Source of the DNA: Variovorax beijingensis
Lineage (GTDB): Bacteria; Pseudomonadota; Gammaproteobacteria; Burkholderiales; Burkholderiaceae_C
NCBI RefSeq assembly: GCF_007828835.1
Contig: NZ_VIVL01000009.1
Span: 62,001-126,000, forward strand
Reading direction: 5' to 3'
Length of the DNA: 64,000 bases
The notes under the pieces are model-generated. The model saw only the letters and a program-made list of their open reading frames with translations. It was not told the DNA's origin and did no database searches. Below are positions 57,159 through 64,000 of the stretch, one piece after another. The position numbers and the translations under genes are program-made. Position 1 is the first letter of the stretch, and the number at the start of each line of letters is the position of its first letter.

Positions 57159-57437
57159 TTTTCATTCCGCTTGGAAGGAAGCGCTCATGTAGAAGATAGT
57201 TCAAGGAGTAAGGAGCATTCGGCGTCGCGTCCGAATGGACGATCTTGCTGAACTGTGAAGCTCTTTGATCGCGATTCCGGGTATCAGAATGTGATGCGTC
57301 CTGCATCAGCACTACCCCTTGAAAATACCAGCAAAGAATATGCCGATCGCCTTTAAAAGGTGATCATTTGTATCCTTAATTCAGCGGCCGCGAAGCGCTG
57401 ATGGCGGCGCCGGAGCGCGGGCGCCGCTGTGGCCCGG

Positions 57438-57878
57438 CTAGGACGCGCGCAGGGCGTCCGAGCCGCCGGGGCCGCCGTCGCCGGAAGCCTTCGCCTTGTC
57501 TTGTATGAGCTCGATCTTGTAGCCGTCAGGATCGGTCACGAAGGCGATCACCGTGGTGCCGCCCTTCACGGGGCCGGCTTCGCGCGTGACGTTGCCGCCG
57601 GCGGCCTTGATCTTTTCGCAGGCCGCGTAGGCGTCGGGCACGCCCAGCGCGATGTGGCCGTAGGCGGTGCCGAGTTCGTAGCTTTCGGTGCCCCAGTTGT
57701 AGGTGAGCTCGATCTCGGCCTGCCCGGGGTTGCCGCCGCCGTAGCCCACGAAGGCGAGGCTGTATTTGTACTCGGGGTTCTCCGAAGTGCGCAGCAGGCT
57801 CATGCCAAGCACCTGGGTGTAGAAGTCGATCGAGCGCTGGAGGTTGCCGACGCGCAGCATGGTGTGAAGGAGTCGCAT
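57438..57878 (-). CDS. gloA: Lactoylglutathione lyase (glyoxalase I)
   Basis: Metalloenzyme of 146 residues that converts the methylglyoxal-glutathione hemithioacetal to lactoylglutathione. RLLHTMLRVGNLQRSIDFYT begins the fold, with the metal His at residue 5. AEIELTYNW and YGHIALGVPD hold the next Glu and His ligands, and DPDGYKIELIQ the last Glu. I start at the ATG at 57878, which is the normal family start. A palindromic element begins 47 bases upstream. Confidence 0.96.
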   Translation of the reverse strand: MRLLHTMLRVGNLQRSIDFYTQVLGMSLLRTSENPEYKYSLAFVGYGGGNPGQAEIELTYNWGTESYELGTAYGHIALGVPDAYAACEKIKAAGGNVTREAGPVKGGTTVIAFVTDPDGYKIELIQDKAKASGDGGPGGSDALRAS

Positions 57879-57924
57879 CTCGTGGGATCTCTGTTGTTGC
57901 GGGGGAAGAATTCCATTGTCGAGG

Positions 57925-58161
57925 CTAGGGCCTGTTAACGCTATTTCTGGGGATCGCGTTGCCCGGCCAAGGGGCCGTCTGCGGCGTTGCCCGCGCTTGC
58001 AAGGCACACGCCTTGCGGCGCACGGGCGCCTTGCAGCCAGCCCCTTGGCCGGGCAACCCGCAGGGAAGGCCAGCCGCAGCGGGCCACGCGTCGTCGCGCG
58101 CCTTGATTGGCCCGCTGCGGCTGGCCTTCGCGACCCCAGAAATAGCACTAACAGGCCCTAG
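57925..58161. repeat. 237-bp nested palindromic element with terminal inverted repeats (MITE-like)
   Basis: The ends, 57925-57952 and 58134-58161, are 28-base inverted repeats differing at two adjacent positions. They share CTAGGGCCTGTTA and GCTATTTCTGGGG. Inside lie two more perfect inverted repeats. One pairs 57958-57975 with 58040-58057 (18 bases, from GTTGCCCGGCC) and has a small hairpin in its loop at 57999-58016. The other pairs 58066-58086 with 58108-58128 (21 bases, from AAGGCCAGCCGCAG). No credible protein is encoded. It sits between gloA and a GST gene and touches the GST stop codon. It could be a non-autonomous mobile element or a structured RNA; no second copy was seen in this window. 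Confidence 0.85.
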
Positions 58162-58838
58162 GCGAGCGCGAGCAAGTGCGCCTCGTGCTTGCGCAGGAAT
58201 TCGCGCAGGTGCTGCGGATACTCCGGCACCACCGCGCCGTGCACGCTCGGCCGCGCCGCCAGCGCCTTGCGCCAGGCATTCACCTTGGGCAGGGCATCGA
58301 AGATGTGCGAATTGCTGATTTCCTCGAAGACCTCGAAGTAGCGAAAGATCGGCGCGAACACCGCATCGACCAGGCTGAAGTTTCCGCCTGCAAAGTAGGG
58401 GCCGGCAACCAGCGCAGCCTCGACGCGCTCGAACTTGGCGGCCAGGGCCAGGCGCTTCTGCTCGAACACTTCGGCGTCGCGCGTGGTTTCGTAGCCCCAC
58501 AGGTCGCCCAGGATGGCCGAGCCGAACTCCATCCACGCGCGATGCTCGGCGCGGGTGAGCGGATCTTCGGGATGCAGGCGCGGGCCGGGCTGGGTCTCTT
58601 CGAGGTACTCGCAGATCACGTTGCTCTCGAACAGCACCGCCTCGCTGCCGTCAGGGCGCTGAAGCCGCAGCAGCGGCACCTTGCCCAGCGGCGAGATGGC
58701 AACGAACCAGTCCGGCTTGTTCGCCAGGTCGATCACCACGCGCTCGAAGGGCACGTCCTTTTCGGCCAGTGCGATGGCGGCGCGCTGCACATAGGGGCAC
58801 AGCAGGTGGCTGACGAGCGTGAGGGGCTTGCTGGACAT
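58158..58838 (-). CDS. Glutathione S-transferase
   Basis: GST-fold protein of 226 residues. The N-terminal thioredoxin-like domain has LVSHLLCPYVQRAAIALAE with Cys14 in a CPYV motif, as in Cys-type (omega/lambda-like) GSTs that act as thiol transferases. SPLGKVPLLRL and LFESNVICEYLEE bind glutathione. The C-terminal helical domain contains AGGNFSLVDAVFAPIFRYFE. Its TAG stop lies inside the terminal repeat of the adjacent palindromic element, so the present C-terminus (HLLALA) may have been set by that insertion. Confidence 0.93.
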   Translation of the reverse strand: MSSKPLTLVSHLLCPYVQRAAIALAEKDVPFERVVIDLANKPDWFVAISPLGKVPLLRLQRPDGSEAVLFESNVICEYLEETQPGPRLHPEDPLTRAEHRAWMEFGSAILGDLWGYETTRDAEVFEQKRLALAAKFERVEAALVAGPYFAGGNFSLVDAVFAPIFRYFEVFEEISNSHIFDALPKVNAWRKALAARPSVHGAVVPEYPQHLREFLRKHEAHLLALA

Positions 58839-58941
58839 GACGTTGGGCTCTCCGGGAAAGTTGAAAGTGGGACCGCGGCAATTCTTGCGGCCCCGAACAA
58901 CCTTTTCCCGAAAAGCCCATTCGCTGAACGGGCGCCTTGTG

Positions 58942-59625
58942 CTATTTGAGGGTGTCCAGCCAATGCGTGATGCGGCCGCCGTGCATCACGCCGATCCGGT
59001 CGGCCATGGCATGGGCCTCGGCTTCGTTGTGGGTGACCAGGATCGCGGTCTGCCCGGCGCGCTGGAGAATGCCGCGCACCTCGGCCGTGAGGCGCTCGCG
59101 CGTGCCGCCGTCGAGGTTCGAAAACGGCTCGTCGAGCAGCAGCAGCGCGGGCGAGGGCGCCAGTGCGCGGGCGAGCGCAATGCGCTGCTGCTGGCCGCCC
59201 GAGAGCTCATGCGGAAAGCGCTCGCCGGCATCGGCCAGGCCCACCAGCGCCAGCATCTCGGCCACGCGTGCCCGTTGCTGCGCACGGCTCGAGCGGCGCA
59301 GGCCGAAGGCCACGTTCCGGCCTGCCGACAGATGGGGAAAGAGCGCGTATTCCTGGAACATCATGCCCACGCGCCGCTGTTCGGGTGGCAGGTGCACCTG
59401 GGTGGAGGAGAGCAGCACGTCGCCGAGCCGGATGGTGCCGGCACGCAGCGGCTCGAAGCCCGCGATCGCCCGCAGCACCGTGGTCTTGCCGCAGCCCGAG
59501 GGGCCGAACAGGCAGGCGATCTCGCCGGCGCGCAGCGAAAGCGAGAAGTCGTTGACCACGGCATGCAGGCCGCGCGGCGTTTCGTAGGCGAGCTGGATCG
59601 ATTCGATGGAAAGAAGGGAACTCAT
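58942..59625 (-). CDS. fbpC: Ferric-iron ABC transporter ATPase, short form (FbpC-like)
   Basis: ATP-binding subunit of about 227 residues. Walker A FGPSGCGKTTVLRAI is near residue 40, signature ELSGGQQQRIALARAL near 135 and Walker B LLLLDEPFSNLDGGTRERL near 157, followed by VTHNEAEAHAMADRIGVM. Typical FbpC proteins are about 350 residues with a C-terminal TOBE/regulatory domain; this one stops right after the ATPase core. Its start overlaps the permease stop (ATGA). Confidence 0.92.
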   Translation of the reverse strand: MSSLLSIESIQLAYETPRGLHAVVNDFSLSLRAGEIACLFGPSGCGKTTVLRAIAGFEPLRAGTIRLGDVLLSSTQVHLPPEQRRVGMMFQEYALFPHLSAGRNVAFGLRRSSRAQQRARVAEMLALVGLADAGERFPHELSGGQQQRIALARALAPSPALLLLDEPFSNLDGGTRERLTAEVRGILQRAGQTAILVTHNEAEAHAMADRIGVMHGGRITHWLDTLK

Positions 59626-61289
59626 TGTGTCTCTGCGGCCGGCGTGCCCAGTTGGTTGCGCGCCAGCAGCACCACCGGCAGCAGGCCGGCCGCCACGATG
59701 GCGAGCGCGGCGATCGCGCCTTCTTCGTAGGTGCCGCGGGCGGCCTCGGCATAGAGCCAGGTGGCCAGTGTGTCGAAATTGGCCGGACGCAGCAGCAGCG
59801 TGGCCGGCAGTTCCTTCATCGCATCGACGAAGACCAGCAGCGCGCCCGTGGCAATGGCGGGCTGCAGCAGCGGCAGGTGCACGCGCCTGAGGGTGCCGCC
59901 GCTGGTTTCGCCCAGCAGCCGCGAAGCCTGCTCGATGGCGGGCGGAATGCGGGCGAGACCGGCCTCGATGCCGCCGACCGGCATGGCGAGGAAGCGGATC
60001 GCGCAAGCCGCCACCAGCACGATGCCCGCGCCCATGAGCGGCAGGCCCTGCAGGCCGAGCACGCTGGCCAGCGCGGCGTCGAACGCAAGCGCGGGCGTGA
60101 GCAGGCCGATGGCGAGCACCGTGCCGGGCAATGCGTAGCCGAGCGTGGCTGCGCGCCCCTGCCAGCGTGCGCGGTTCGGGCGCGATCCCTGGCTGCGCGT
60201 GGCCCACGCCACCACCAGCCCCGCGGCCACGGCCGCCACGGTGACGCCGGCGGCCAGCGTGATCGTGTTGCCCAGACTTGCCAGCAGGCCTTGCGACACG
60301 CCGCCGCCCTGGCGCAGCCGCTTGGCGCTTTCCCAGACCAGGTAGAGGGCCGGCGCCACGAAGCCGACCAGCACCGGCAATGACGCGGTGGCGGTGGCGA
60401 GCCAGGCGGTGCCGCCGTGCAGGCGCCGCGGCTGCATGGCGCGCATGCGCTGCGCCGAGCCGAAGCGCTGGTGCCGGCGCCCGTTGCGTTCGAGCCAGAC
60501 CAGTGCGACCACCACGAACAGCATGGCGCAGGCGATCTGCGCCGCACCGGCCAGGTCGGAGCGCGTGATCCAGGTGGTGTAGACCGCCACCGTGAGCGTG
60601 TTCACGCCCAGGAATTCGGAGGCGCCGATGTCGTTGAGCGTTTCGAGCAGCGCCAGGCTCAGCCCCACTGCGAGCGCCGGCCGCGCCAGCGGCAGCGCCA
60701 CGCGAAAGAAGGCGCCGCGCCGGCTTTCGCCCAGCGTGCGCGCCGCTTCCATCAGGTGCGCGGGCTGCGTCATGAACATGGCGCGCGCGGTCATGTAGAC
60801 GTAGGGATAAAGCACGAAGCCGAGCACGAAGATCGCGCCCGGCATCGAGCGCAGGTCAGGAAGGCGGAACTGGCGCGGGCTGTCGAAGCCCAGGGTCCAG
60901 CGGATCGCACCCTGCACCGGGCCGATCGGATGCAGCAGGTCCAGGTAGGCAAAGGCAACGATGTAGGTCGGCATTGCGAGCGGCAGCAGCAGCGCCCAGT
61001 TCAGCACGCGGCGTCCCGGAAAGTCGCAGGCCGTCACGAGCCATGCGCAGCCGGTGCCGATCAGCAGCACCAGCGCACCCACGCCCATGAGCAGCAGGGC
61101 CGTGTTGAGCGCGGCCTGCGGCAGCACGTGCGCGAACAGCGGCCCCCAGTGCGCGACGCCCGAGCCGAAGGCGAGCCATGCGAGCATGAGCACCGGCGCG
61201 AGCACGCCGAGCGCGATGGCCATCGAGGCGAAGCGCCAGAACGGGCCCGCCGCTTGCAGGACTGGCGGCTGGCGCCTCGCGATCAACAT
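59622..61289 (-). CDS. fbpB: Ferric-iron ABC transporter permease (FbpB-like)
   Basis: Fused permease of about 555 residues with roughly twelve hydrophobic helices in two halves. The two EAA loops that dock the ATPase are visible as MEAARTLGESRRGAFFRVAL and QASRLLGETSGGTLRRVHL. LALLETLNDIGASEFLGVNT is typical of the FbpB/SfuB family. I start at the ATG at 61289 (MLIARRQPPVL). It lies 34 bases after fbpA and overlaps fbpC, so the three form one operon. Confidence 0.94.
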   Translation of the reverse strand: MLIARRQPPVLQAAGPFWRFASMAIALGVLAPVLMLAWLAFGSGVAHWGPLFAHVLPQAALNTALLLMGVGALVLLIGTGCAWLVTACDFPGRRVLNWALLLPLAMPTYIVAFAYLDLLHPIGPVQGAIRWTLGFDSPRQFRLPDLRSMPGAIFVLGFVLYPYVYMTARAMFMTQPAHLMEAARTLGESRRGAFFRVALPLARPALAVGLSLALLETLNDIGASEFLGVNTLTVAVYTTWITRSDLAGAAQIACAMLFVVVALVWLERNGRRHQRFGSAQRMRAMQPRRLHGGTAWLATATASLPVLVGFVAPALYLVWESAKRLRQGGGVSQGLLASLGNTITLAAGVTVAAVAAGLVVAWATRSQGSRPNRARWQGRAATLGYALPGTVLAIGLLTPALAFDAALASVLGLQGLPLMGAGIVLVAACAIRFLAMPVGGIEAGLARIPPAIEQASRLLGETSGGTLRRVHLPLLQPAIATGALLVFVDAMKELPATLLLRPANFDTLATWLYAEAARGTYEEGAIAALAIVAAGLLPVVLLARNQLGTPAAETQ

Positions 61290-61323
61290 CCGGCCACCGG
61301 CAAGGCGTGCCCTGCCAGTTTCA

Positions 61324-62385
61324 TCACTGATCGAAACCGACCTTGTCGACCAGCGCACTGGCCTGCTTGCGGTACTTGGCAATCTCGGCCACCGGCAGCG
61401 GGTCGGCCTTCAGTTCGCCGATGGTCTCTCCGATGATCGGATCGAGCGCCACGCCCTTGCGCACCGGGTATTCGTAGTTGGTCTGCGCGTAGAGCGCCTG
61501 TGCCGGCTCCGATACCAGGAACTCGAGCAGCTTGACCGCGTTGGCGCGCTGCGGGGCATTCTTGGCCACGGCCGCGCCGCTGATGTTGACGTGCGTGCCG
61601 CCGCCCTTGGCGCCGGCAAAGGTCGGGCGGACCACCTTGATGGCGTCGCCCCACTTGCGCGCGTCGCTGCCTTCCTTGGCGCTCTTCATCTGGCCGACGT
61701 AGTAGGAGTTGGCCAGGCCGATGTCGCAGATGCCGCCCAGGATGTCGCGCGCCACGTCGCGGTCGCCGCCCGTGGCCTTGCGGGCCAGGTTGGCCTTGAC
61801 GCCGCGCAGCCATTGCTCGGTCTTGGCCTCGCCGTCGTGCGCGATCATTGCTGCGATCAGCGCCGTGTTGTAGGGGTGCTGGCCCGCGCGGATGCAGACC
61901 TTGCCCTTCCACTTCGGGTTGGCCAGGTCTTCATAGCGGAAGCTGGTGATCGGCTGGTTCCTGTCGGCGTATAGCACGCGCGCGCGCAGCGAGAGCGCGA
62001 ACCACTGGCCGTCGGCGCCGCGCAGGTTGGCGGGCACGGCCGATTCGAGCGCGGCCGATTTCACCGGCTGCGTCACGCCGCCGTCGACCAGGTCCATCAG
62101 GTTGCCGATGTCCACCGTCATCAGCACGTCGGCCGGCGAGCGCGCGCCTTCGGCCTTGACCCGTTCGAGCAGGCCGTCCTTCACGAACACCGTGTTCACC
62201 TTGATCTTGCTCTGCGCGCTGAAGGCCGAGATCAGGGGCTGGATCAGCGCGGCTTCGCGCGTGGTGTAGAGCGTGAGTTCGTCGTTGGCGGCGTGCGCGG
62301 GCAGGGCGGCGGCAGCCAGCCAGGCGGCGGCGGTGCCGATCAGTGCGCGGGCGGCGCGGCCTTGGACGCCGGGGCGGTCGGTCAT
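61324..62385 (-). CDS. fbpA: Ferric-iron ABC transporter substrate-binding protein (FbpA-like)
   Basis: Periplasmic iron-binding protein of 353 residues. A signal peptide (ALIGTAAAWLAAAALPAHA) precedes NDELTLYTTREAALIQPL and FSAQSKIKVNTVFVK, the usual start of the FbpA/FutA fold. The paired Tyr that bind Fe(III) are in DIGLANSYYVGQMK. GGTHVNISGAAVAKNA and YEYPVRKGVALDP are later family motifs. It is the first gene of the operon and has a strong Fur box 54-72 bases upstream, so it should be induced by iron starvation. Confidence 0.95.
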   Translation of the reverse strand: MTDRPGVQGRAARALIGTAAAWLAAAALPAHAANDELTLYTTREAALIQPLISAFSAQSKIKVNTVFVKDGLLERVKAEGARSPADVLMTVDIGNLMDLVDGGVTQPVKSAALESAVPANLRGADGQWFALSLRARVLYADRNQPITSFRYEDLANPKWKGKVCIRAGQHPYNTALIAAMIAHDGEAKTEQWLRGVKANLARKATGGDRDVARDILGGICDIGLANSYYVGQMKSAKEGSDARKWGDAIKVVRPTFAGAKGGGTHVNISGAAVAKNAPQRANAVKLLEFLVSEPAQALYAQTNYEYPVRKGVALDPIIGETIGELKADPLPVAEIAKYRKQASALVDKVGFDQ

Positions 62386-62438
62386 GAAGGATCCTCCAGG
62401 TGCAGAGACGTGTTTTGGGGCATCGCCACCGTCAAGGT

Positions 62439-62457
62439 GACGATGCGAATCATTATC
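62439..62457. promoter_or_regulatory. Fur box upstream of fbpABC
   Basis: GACGATGCGAATCATTATC matches the 19-base Fur consensus at 15 positions, with the right half (ATCATTATC) perfect. It lies just upstream of the leftward fbpA gene, in the expected promoter position. Confidence 0.82.
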
Positions 62458-62700
62458 ACTGCGTTTGAAGCTGCTTTTTACGTCCTTGCACTTACATGCA
62501 GGAAAGAAGCGCGCCGCGGCACGGGGGACCGGAGGATGACTTGCACAACTTTTTAATCGACATCGACCGCGTCGAGAATCTGGCCGTTATCGCTTTGTCC
62601 GCAGTCCTGAAGATTGGCTGCAGCATCCACCAGCAGTTCGAAACCTGCTGCTGACCGGCCGTCTTACACACAACCCAAACCAATTCGTTAGGTACTCGCA
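62458..62700. other. Intergenic stretch with no recognisable gene
   Basis: With the fbpA leader this makes a gene-free gap of about 315 bases. Beyond the Fur box I see no tRNA, terminator or repeat. The right part is AT-richer than the fbp genes and should hold the promoter of the following rightward gene. Confidence 0.5.
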
Positions 62701-63087
62701 ATGAACTGCGTGACAGTCGAAGAACTGGAGTTGTTGAGCTTCTTCGGAGTCGAGCCCGCTCGGGTCGATCAAGACATACCTTGGCCATACAACGACTTCT
62801 CCTACCTGCTCGAGGTGGGCGGGTACACCGTCTCTTTCCGCATTGCCCCGGCCTACAAGGATCTATCCCTGTCGGTTGCCCACAACGGCTCCGAGCTATA
62901 TAGCGTCAGAAGCGTTTCGATAAAAGACGTCCGATATCACAGGGATGCTGATCGAGAGACATTGGAGATTGCCGTCTCTGACCGAGACACGATCTGGTTC
63001 CGGCTTCGCCCAAGCCTGCTCATCACGCAGGAAGCGGGCGAGTGCAGCATTCCATCGATGGCATCTTCCCTGACAAGCATTCCTTGA
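62701..63087 (+). CDS. Hypothetical protein
   Basis: Predicted soluble protein of 128 residues from an ATG at 62701, acidic and rich in beta-type segments (FSYLLEVGGYTVSFRIAP, DTIWFRLRPSLLITQ), with no signal peptide. Codon use is more relaxed and GC lower than in the neighbouring operon. I do not recognise the family. Size, lone position and composition are like many immunity or accessory proteins, but no toxin gene lies beside it. Its TGA directly abuts the stop of the convergent gene. Confidence 0.62.
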   Translation: MNCVTVEELELLSFFGVEPARVDQDIPWPYNDFSYLLEVGGYTVSFRIAPAYKDLSLSVAHNGSELYSVRSVSIKDVRYHRDADRETLEIAVSDRDTIWFRLRPSLLITQEAGECSIPSMASSLTSIP

Positions 63088-63657
63088 TCAGCGCTGCACG
63101 CTCTCGACATAAACGACGTGCGGAGAATAACGGCCAGCAACGCGCACTTGCTCGGATGGACGCAATGAGGACCAAAGCTCCTTGGATATGCAAAGGCCCA
63201 AGCGTCCGGTTTCAGGAAAGTCGCGGAGCTGAACCCGGTAGGTGCAGAAACATTTGCCTTTGCATTCGCTGAGGTCTGCCACCTCATAGGTTCGAACCTG
63301 ATGCCCGCCTCGGCCGGCAATGGAAACAAGGGCAAACACGACCAGGCTCCAGCTATAGAGCGCCAGCAAACTGCTGATCCAGACAGCAAAGTATTTGCTC
63401 ATCGGCATCGACGAGCCGCGGCGAAAGTGAGGATGTATGCCAAGCGCGATGAGTCGCCGAGATCGATAGGCCATGAAGGTCGTAAATGGCAGGCTGGCGA
63501 CAAATGCGCTTGCAAGGCACCACAGCTTGGCCCCGGAGGAGAAAAACACGCTGGGCAAATACACAACCAGCAAGCCCATCGGCAGCAGAAAAAACAGCAC
63601 GACGGCCCACGAAGAATTCTTCAGTTCTTTGGCGCTGGCAGGAAGCAACAGTCCCAT
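63088..63657 (-). CDS. Hypothetical membrane protein
   Basis: Predicted 189-residue protein with three hydrophobic segments (AVVLFFLLPMGLLVVYLPSV, WCLASAFVASLPFTTFMAY, YFAVWISSLLALYSWSLVV) and a C-terminal ~80-residue domain outside the membrane with four Cys (ECKGKCFCTYRVQL, LGLCISK). No known family or motif is recognised. Base composition is lower in GC than the chromosome around it, like the convergent neighbour, so the two may have arrived together. Confidence 0.65.
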   Translation of the reverse strand: MGLLLPASAKELKNSSWAVVLFFLLPMGLLVVYLPSVFFSSGAKLWCLASAFVASLPFTTFMAYRSRRLIALGIHPHFRRGSSMPMSKYFAVWISSLLALYSWSLVVFALVSIAGRGGHQVRTYEVADLSECKGKCFCTYRVQLRDFPETGRLGLCISKELWSSLRPSEQVRVAGRYSPHVVYVESVQR

Positions 63658-63696
63658 GATGGCTGGATATTAGAGGCGGTTGCATTCTCCCGAGTA

Positions 63697-64000
63697 CTAA
63701 TCCACCCAGCGGCAAACCTGTGCCAGCGGCGCGCGCGACGTGCGGAACCGGTTGGCCGGGTGCGATGGATCCTCGTAGCCGAAGGCAATGCCGCAGACCA
63801 CCTGGCGATCGTCCGGGATGTCGAACCAGCGATGCAGGAACTTCGAACGCGAGGCCACGGCCGCCTGGGCGATGCTGGCCACGCCCAGGCTGCGTGCCGC
63901 CAGCATGAAGTTGTTGACATAGGCGCCGCAGTCGAGCGCTCCATAGGTGCCGAGCAGCGCCTCGGTGGTGACGAGGGCCACGTGCGGTGCGCCGAAGAAC
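63697..64000 (-). CDS. Nitroreductase family protein, 5' partial
   Basis: C-terminal ~101 residues of an FMN-dependent nitroreductase; the frame runs off the right edge, so the start lies outside. Visible parts are TYGALDCGAYVNNFMLAARS, GVASIAQAAVASRSKFLHRW, CGIAFGYEDPSHPANRFRTS and the ending VCRWVD, all typical of the C-terminal half of the family. The substrate is unknown. Confidence 0.9.
   Translation of the reverse strand, partial: FFGAPHVALVTTEALLGTYGALDCGAYVNNFMLAARSLGVASIAQAAVASRSKFLHRWFDIPDDRQVVCGIAFGYEDPSHPANRFRTSRAPLAQVCRWVD

Noticed and set aside
57959..58536. Open frames inside the palindromic element on both strands
   Set aside because: They are Arg/Ala/Pro-rich by-products of the GC-rich inverted repeats, with no ribosome sites or motifs.

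Overview
The window is high-GC, gene-dense DNA typical of the Burkholderiales. Gene content (Entner-Doudoroff genes, WaaA, TolC next to a rhodanese and Pcm, FbpABC-type iron uptake, several lone GSTs) points to the Comamonadaceae, most likely Variovorax or a close relative. This is inferred from content and protein style, not from a search.

Region 1 (1-29300) is a siderophore locus. Four translationally coupled genes encode a PKS module (5' truncated by the window) followed by NRPS modules with pocket residues reading Ser, a basic amino acid (with epimerisation), Thr and Asp, ending in a thioesterase. A convergent operon encodes, in transcription order, an FhuF-type iron reductase, a PvdF-like formyltransferase, an IucB-like acyltransferase, an ornithine N5-monooxygenase and a TonB-dependent receptor. 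Divergent from it lie a PvdE-type ABC exporter and a coupled 78-residue protein of unknown function. A FecI-type sigma factor and a very short FecR-like protein close the locus, behind a perfect 9-1-9 Fur-like palindrome. The simplest model is Fur controlling the sigma factor, which controls synthesis, export and uptake of a mixed hydroxamate peptide siderophore. The assembly order resembles what I recall of the acidobactin/vacidobactin family; that comparison is from memory.

Region 2 (29400-42300) is ordinary chromosome: GST, an orphan PhnD-like binding protein, a beta-barrel protein, a DUF1345 protein, an EamA transporter, a split alkylation-repair pair (Ogt plus Ada/AlkA fusion), phosphomannomutase, WaaA, TolC, rhodanese, Pcm and a TetR regulator with an operator-like dyad.

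Region 3 (42300-54914) holds MsrA, a His-rich small protein with a ZnuD-like receptor (probable zinc uptake), an AEC transporter, envelope proteins with OmpA domains, PdxH, a MobA-like nucleotidyltransferase, SodC, a ChaC-like cyclotransferase, and edd-eda with a HAD hydrolase.

Region 4 (54943-64000) starts with an AT-richer, probably acquired pair (acyltransferase 3 and a Wzy-like membrane protein). Next come GloA, a 237-bp nested palindromic element with 28-bp terminal inverted repeats abutting a GST gene, a Fur-boxed ferric-iron ABC operon (fbpABC order), two unrecognised compositionally atypical genes and a truncated nitroreductase. No tRNA, rRNA, CRISPR or complete insertion sequence was seen.
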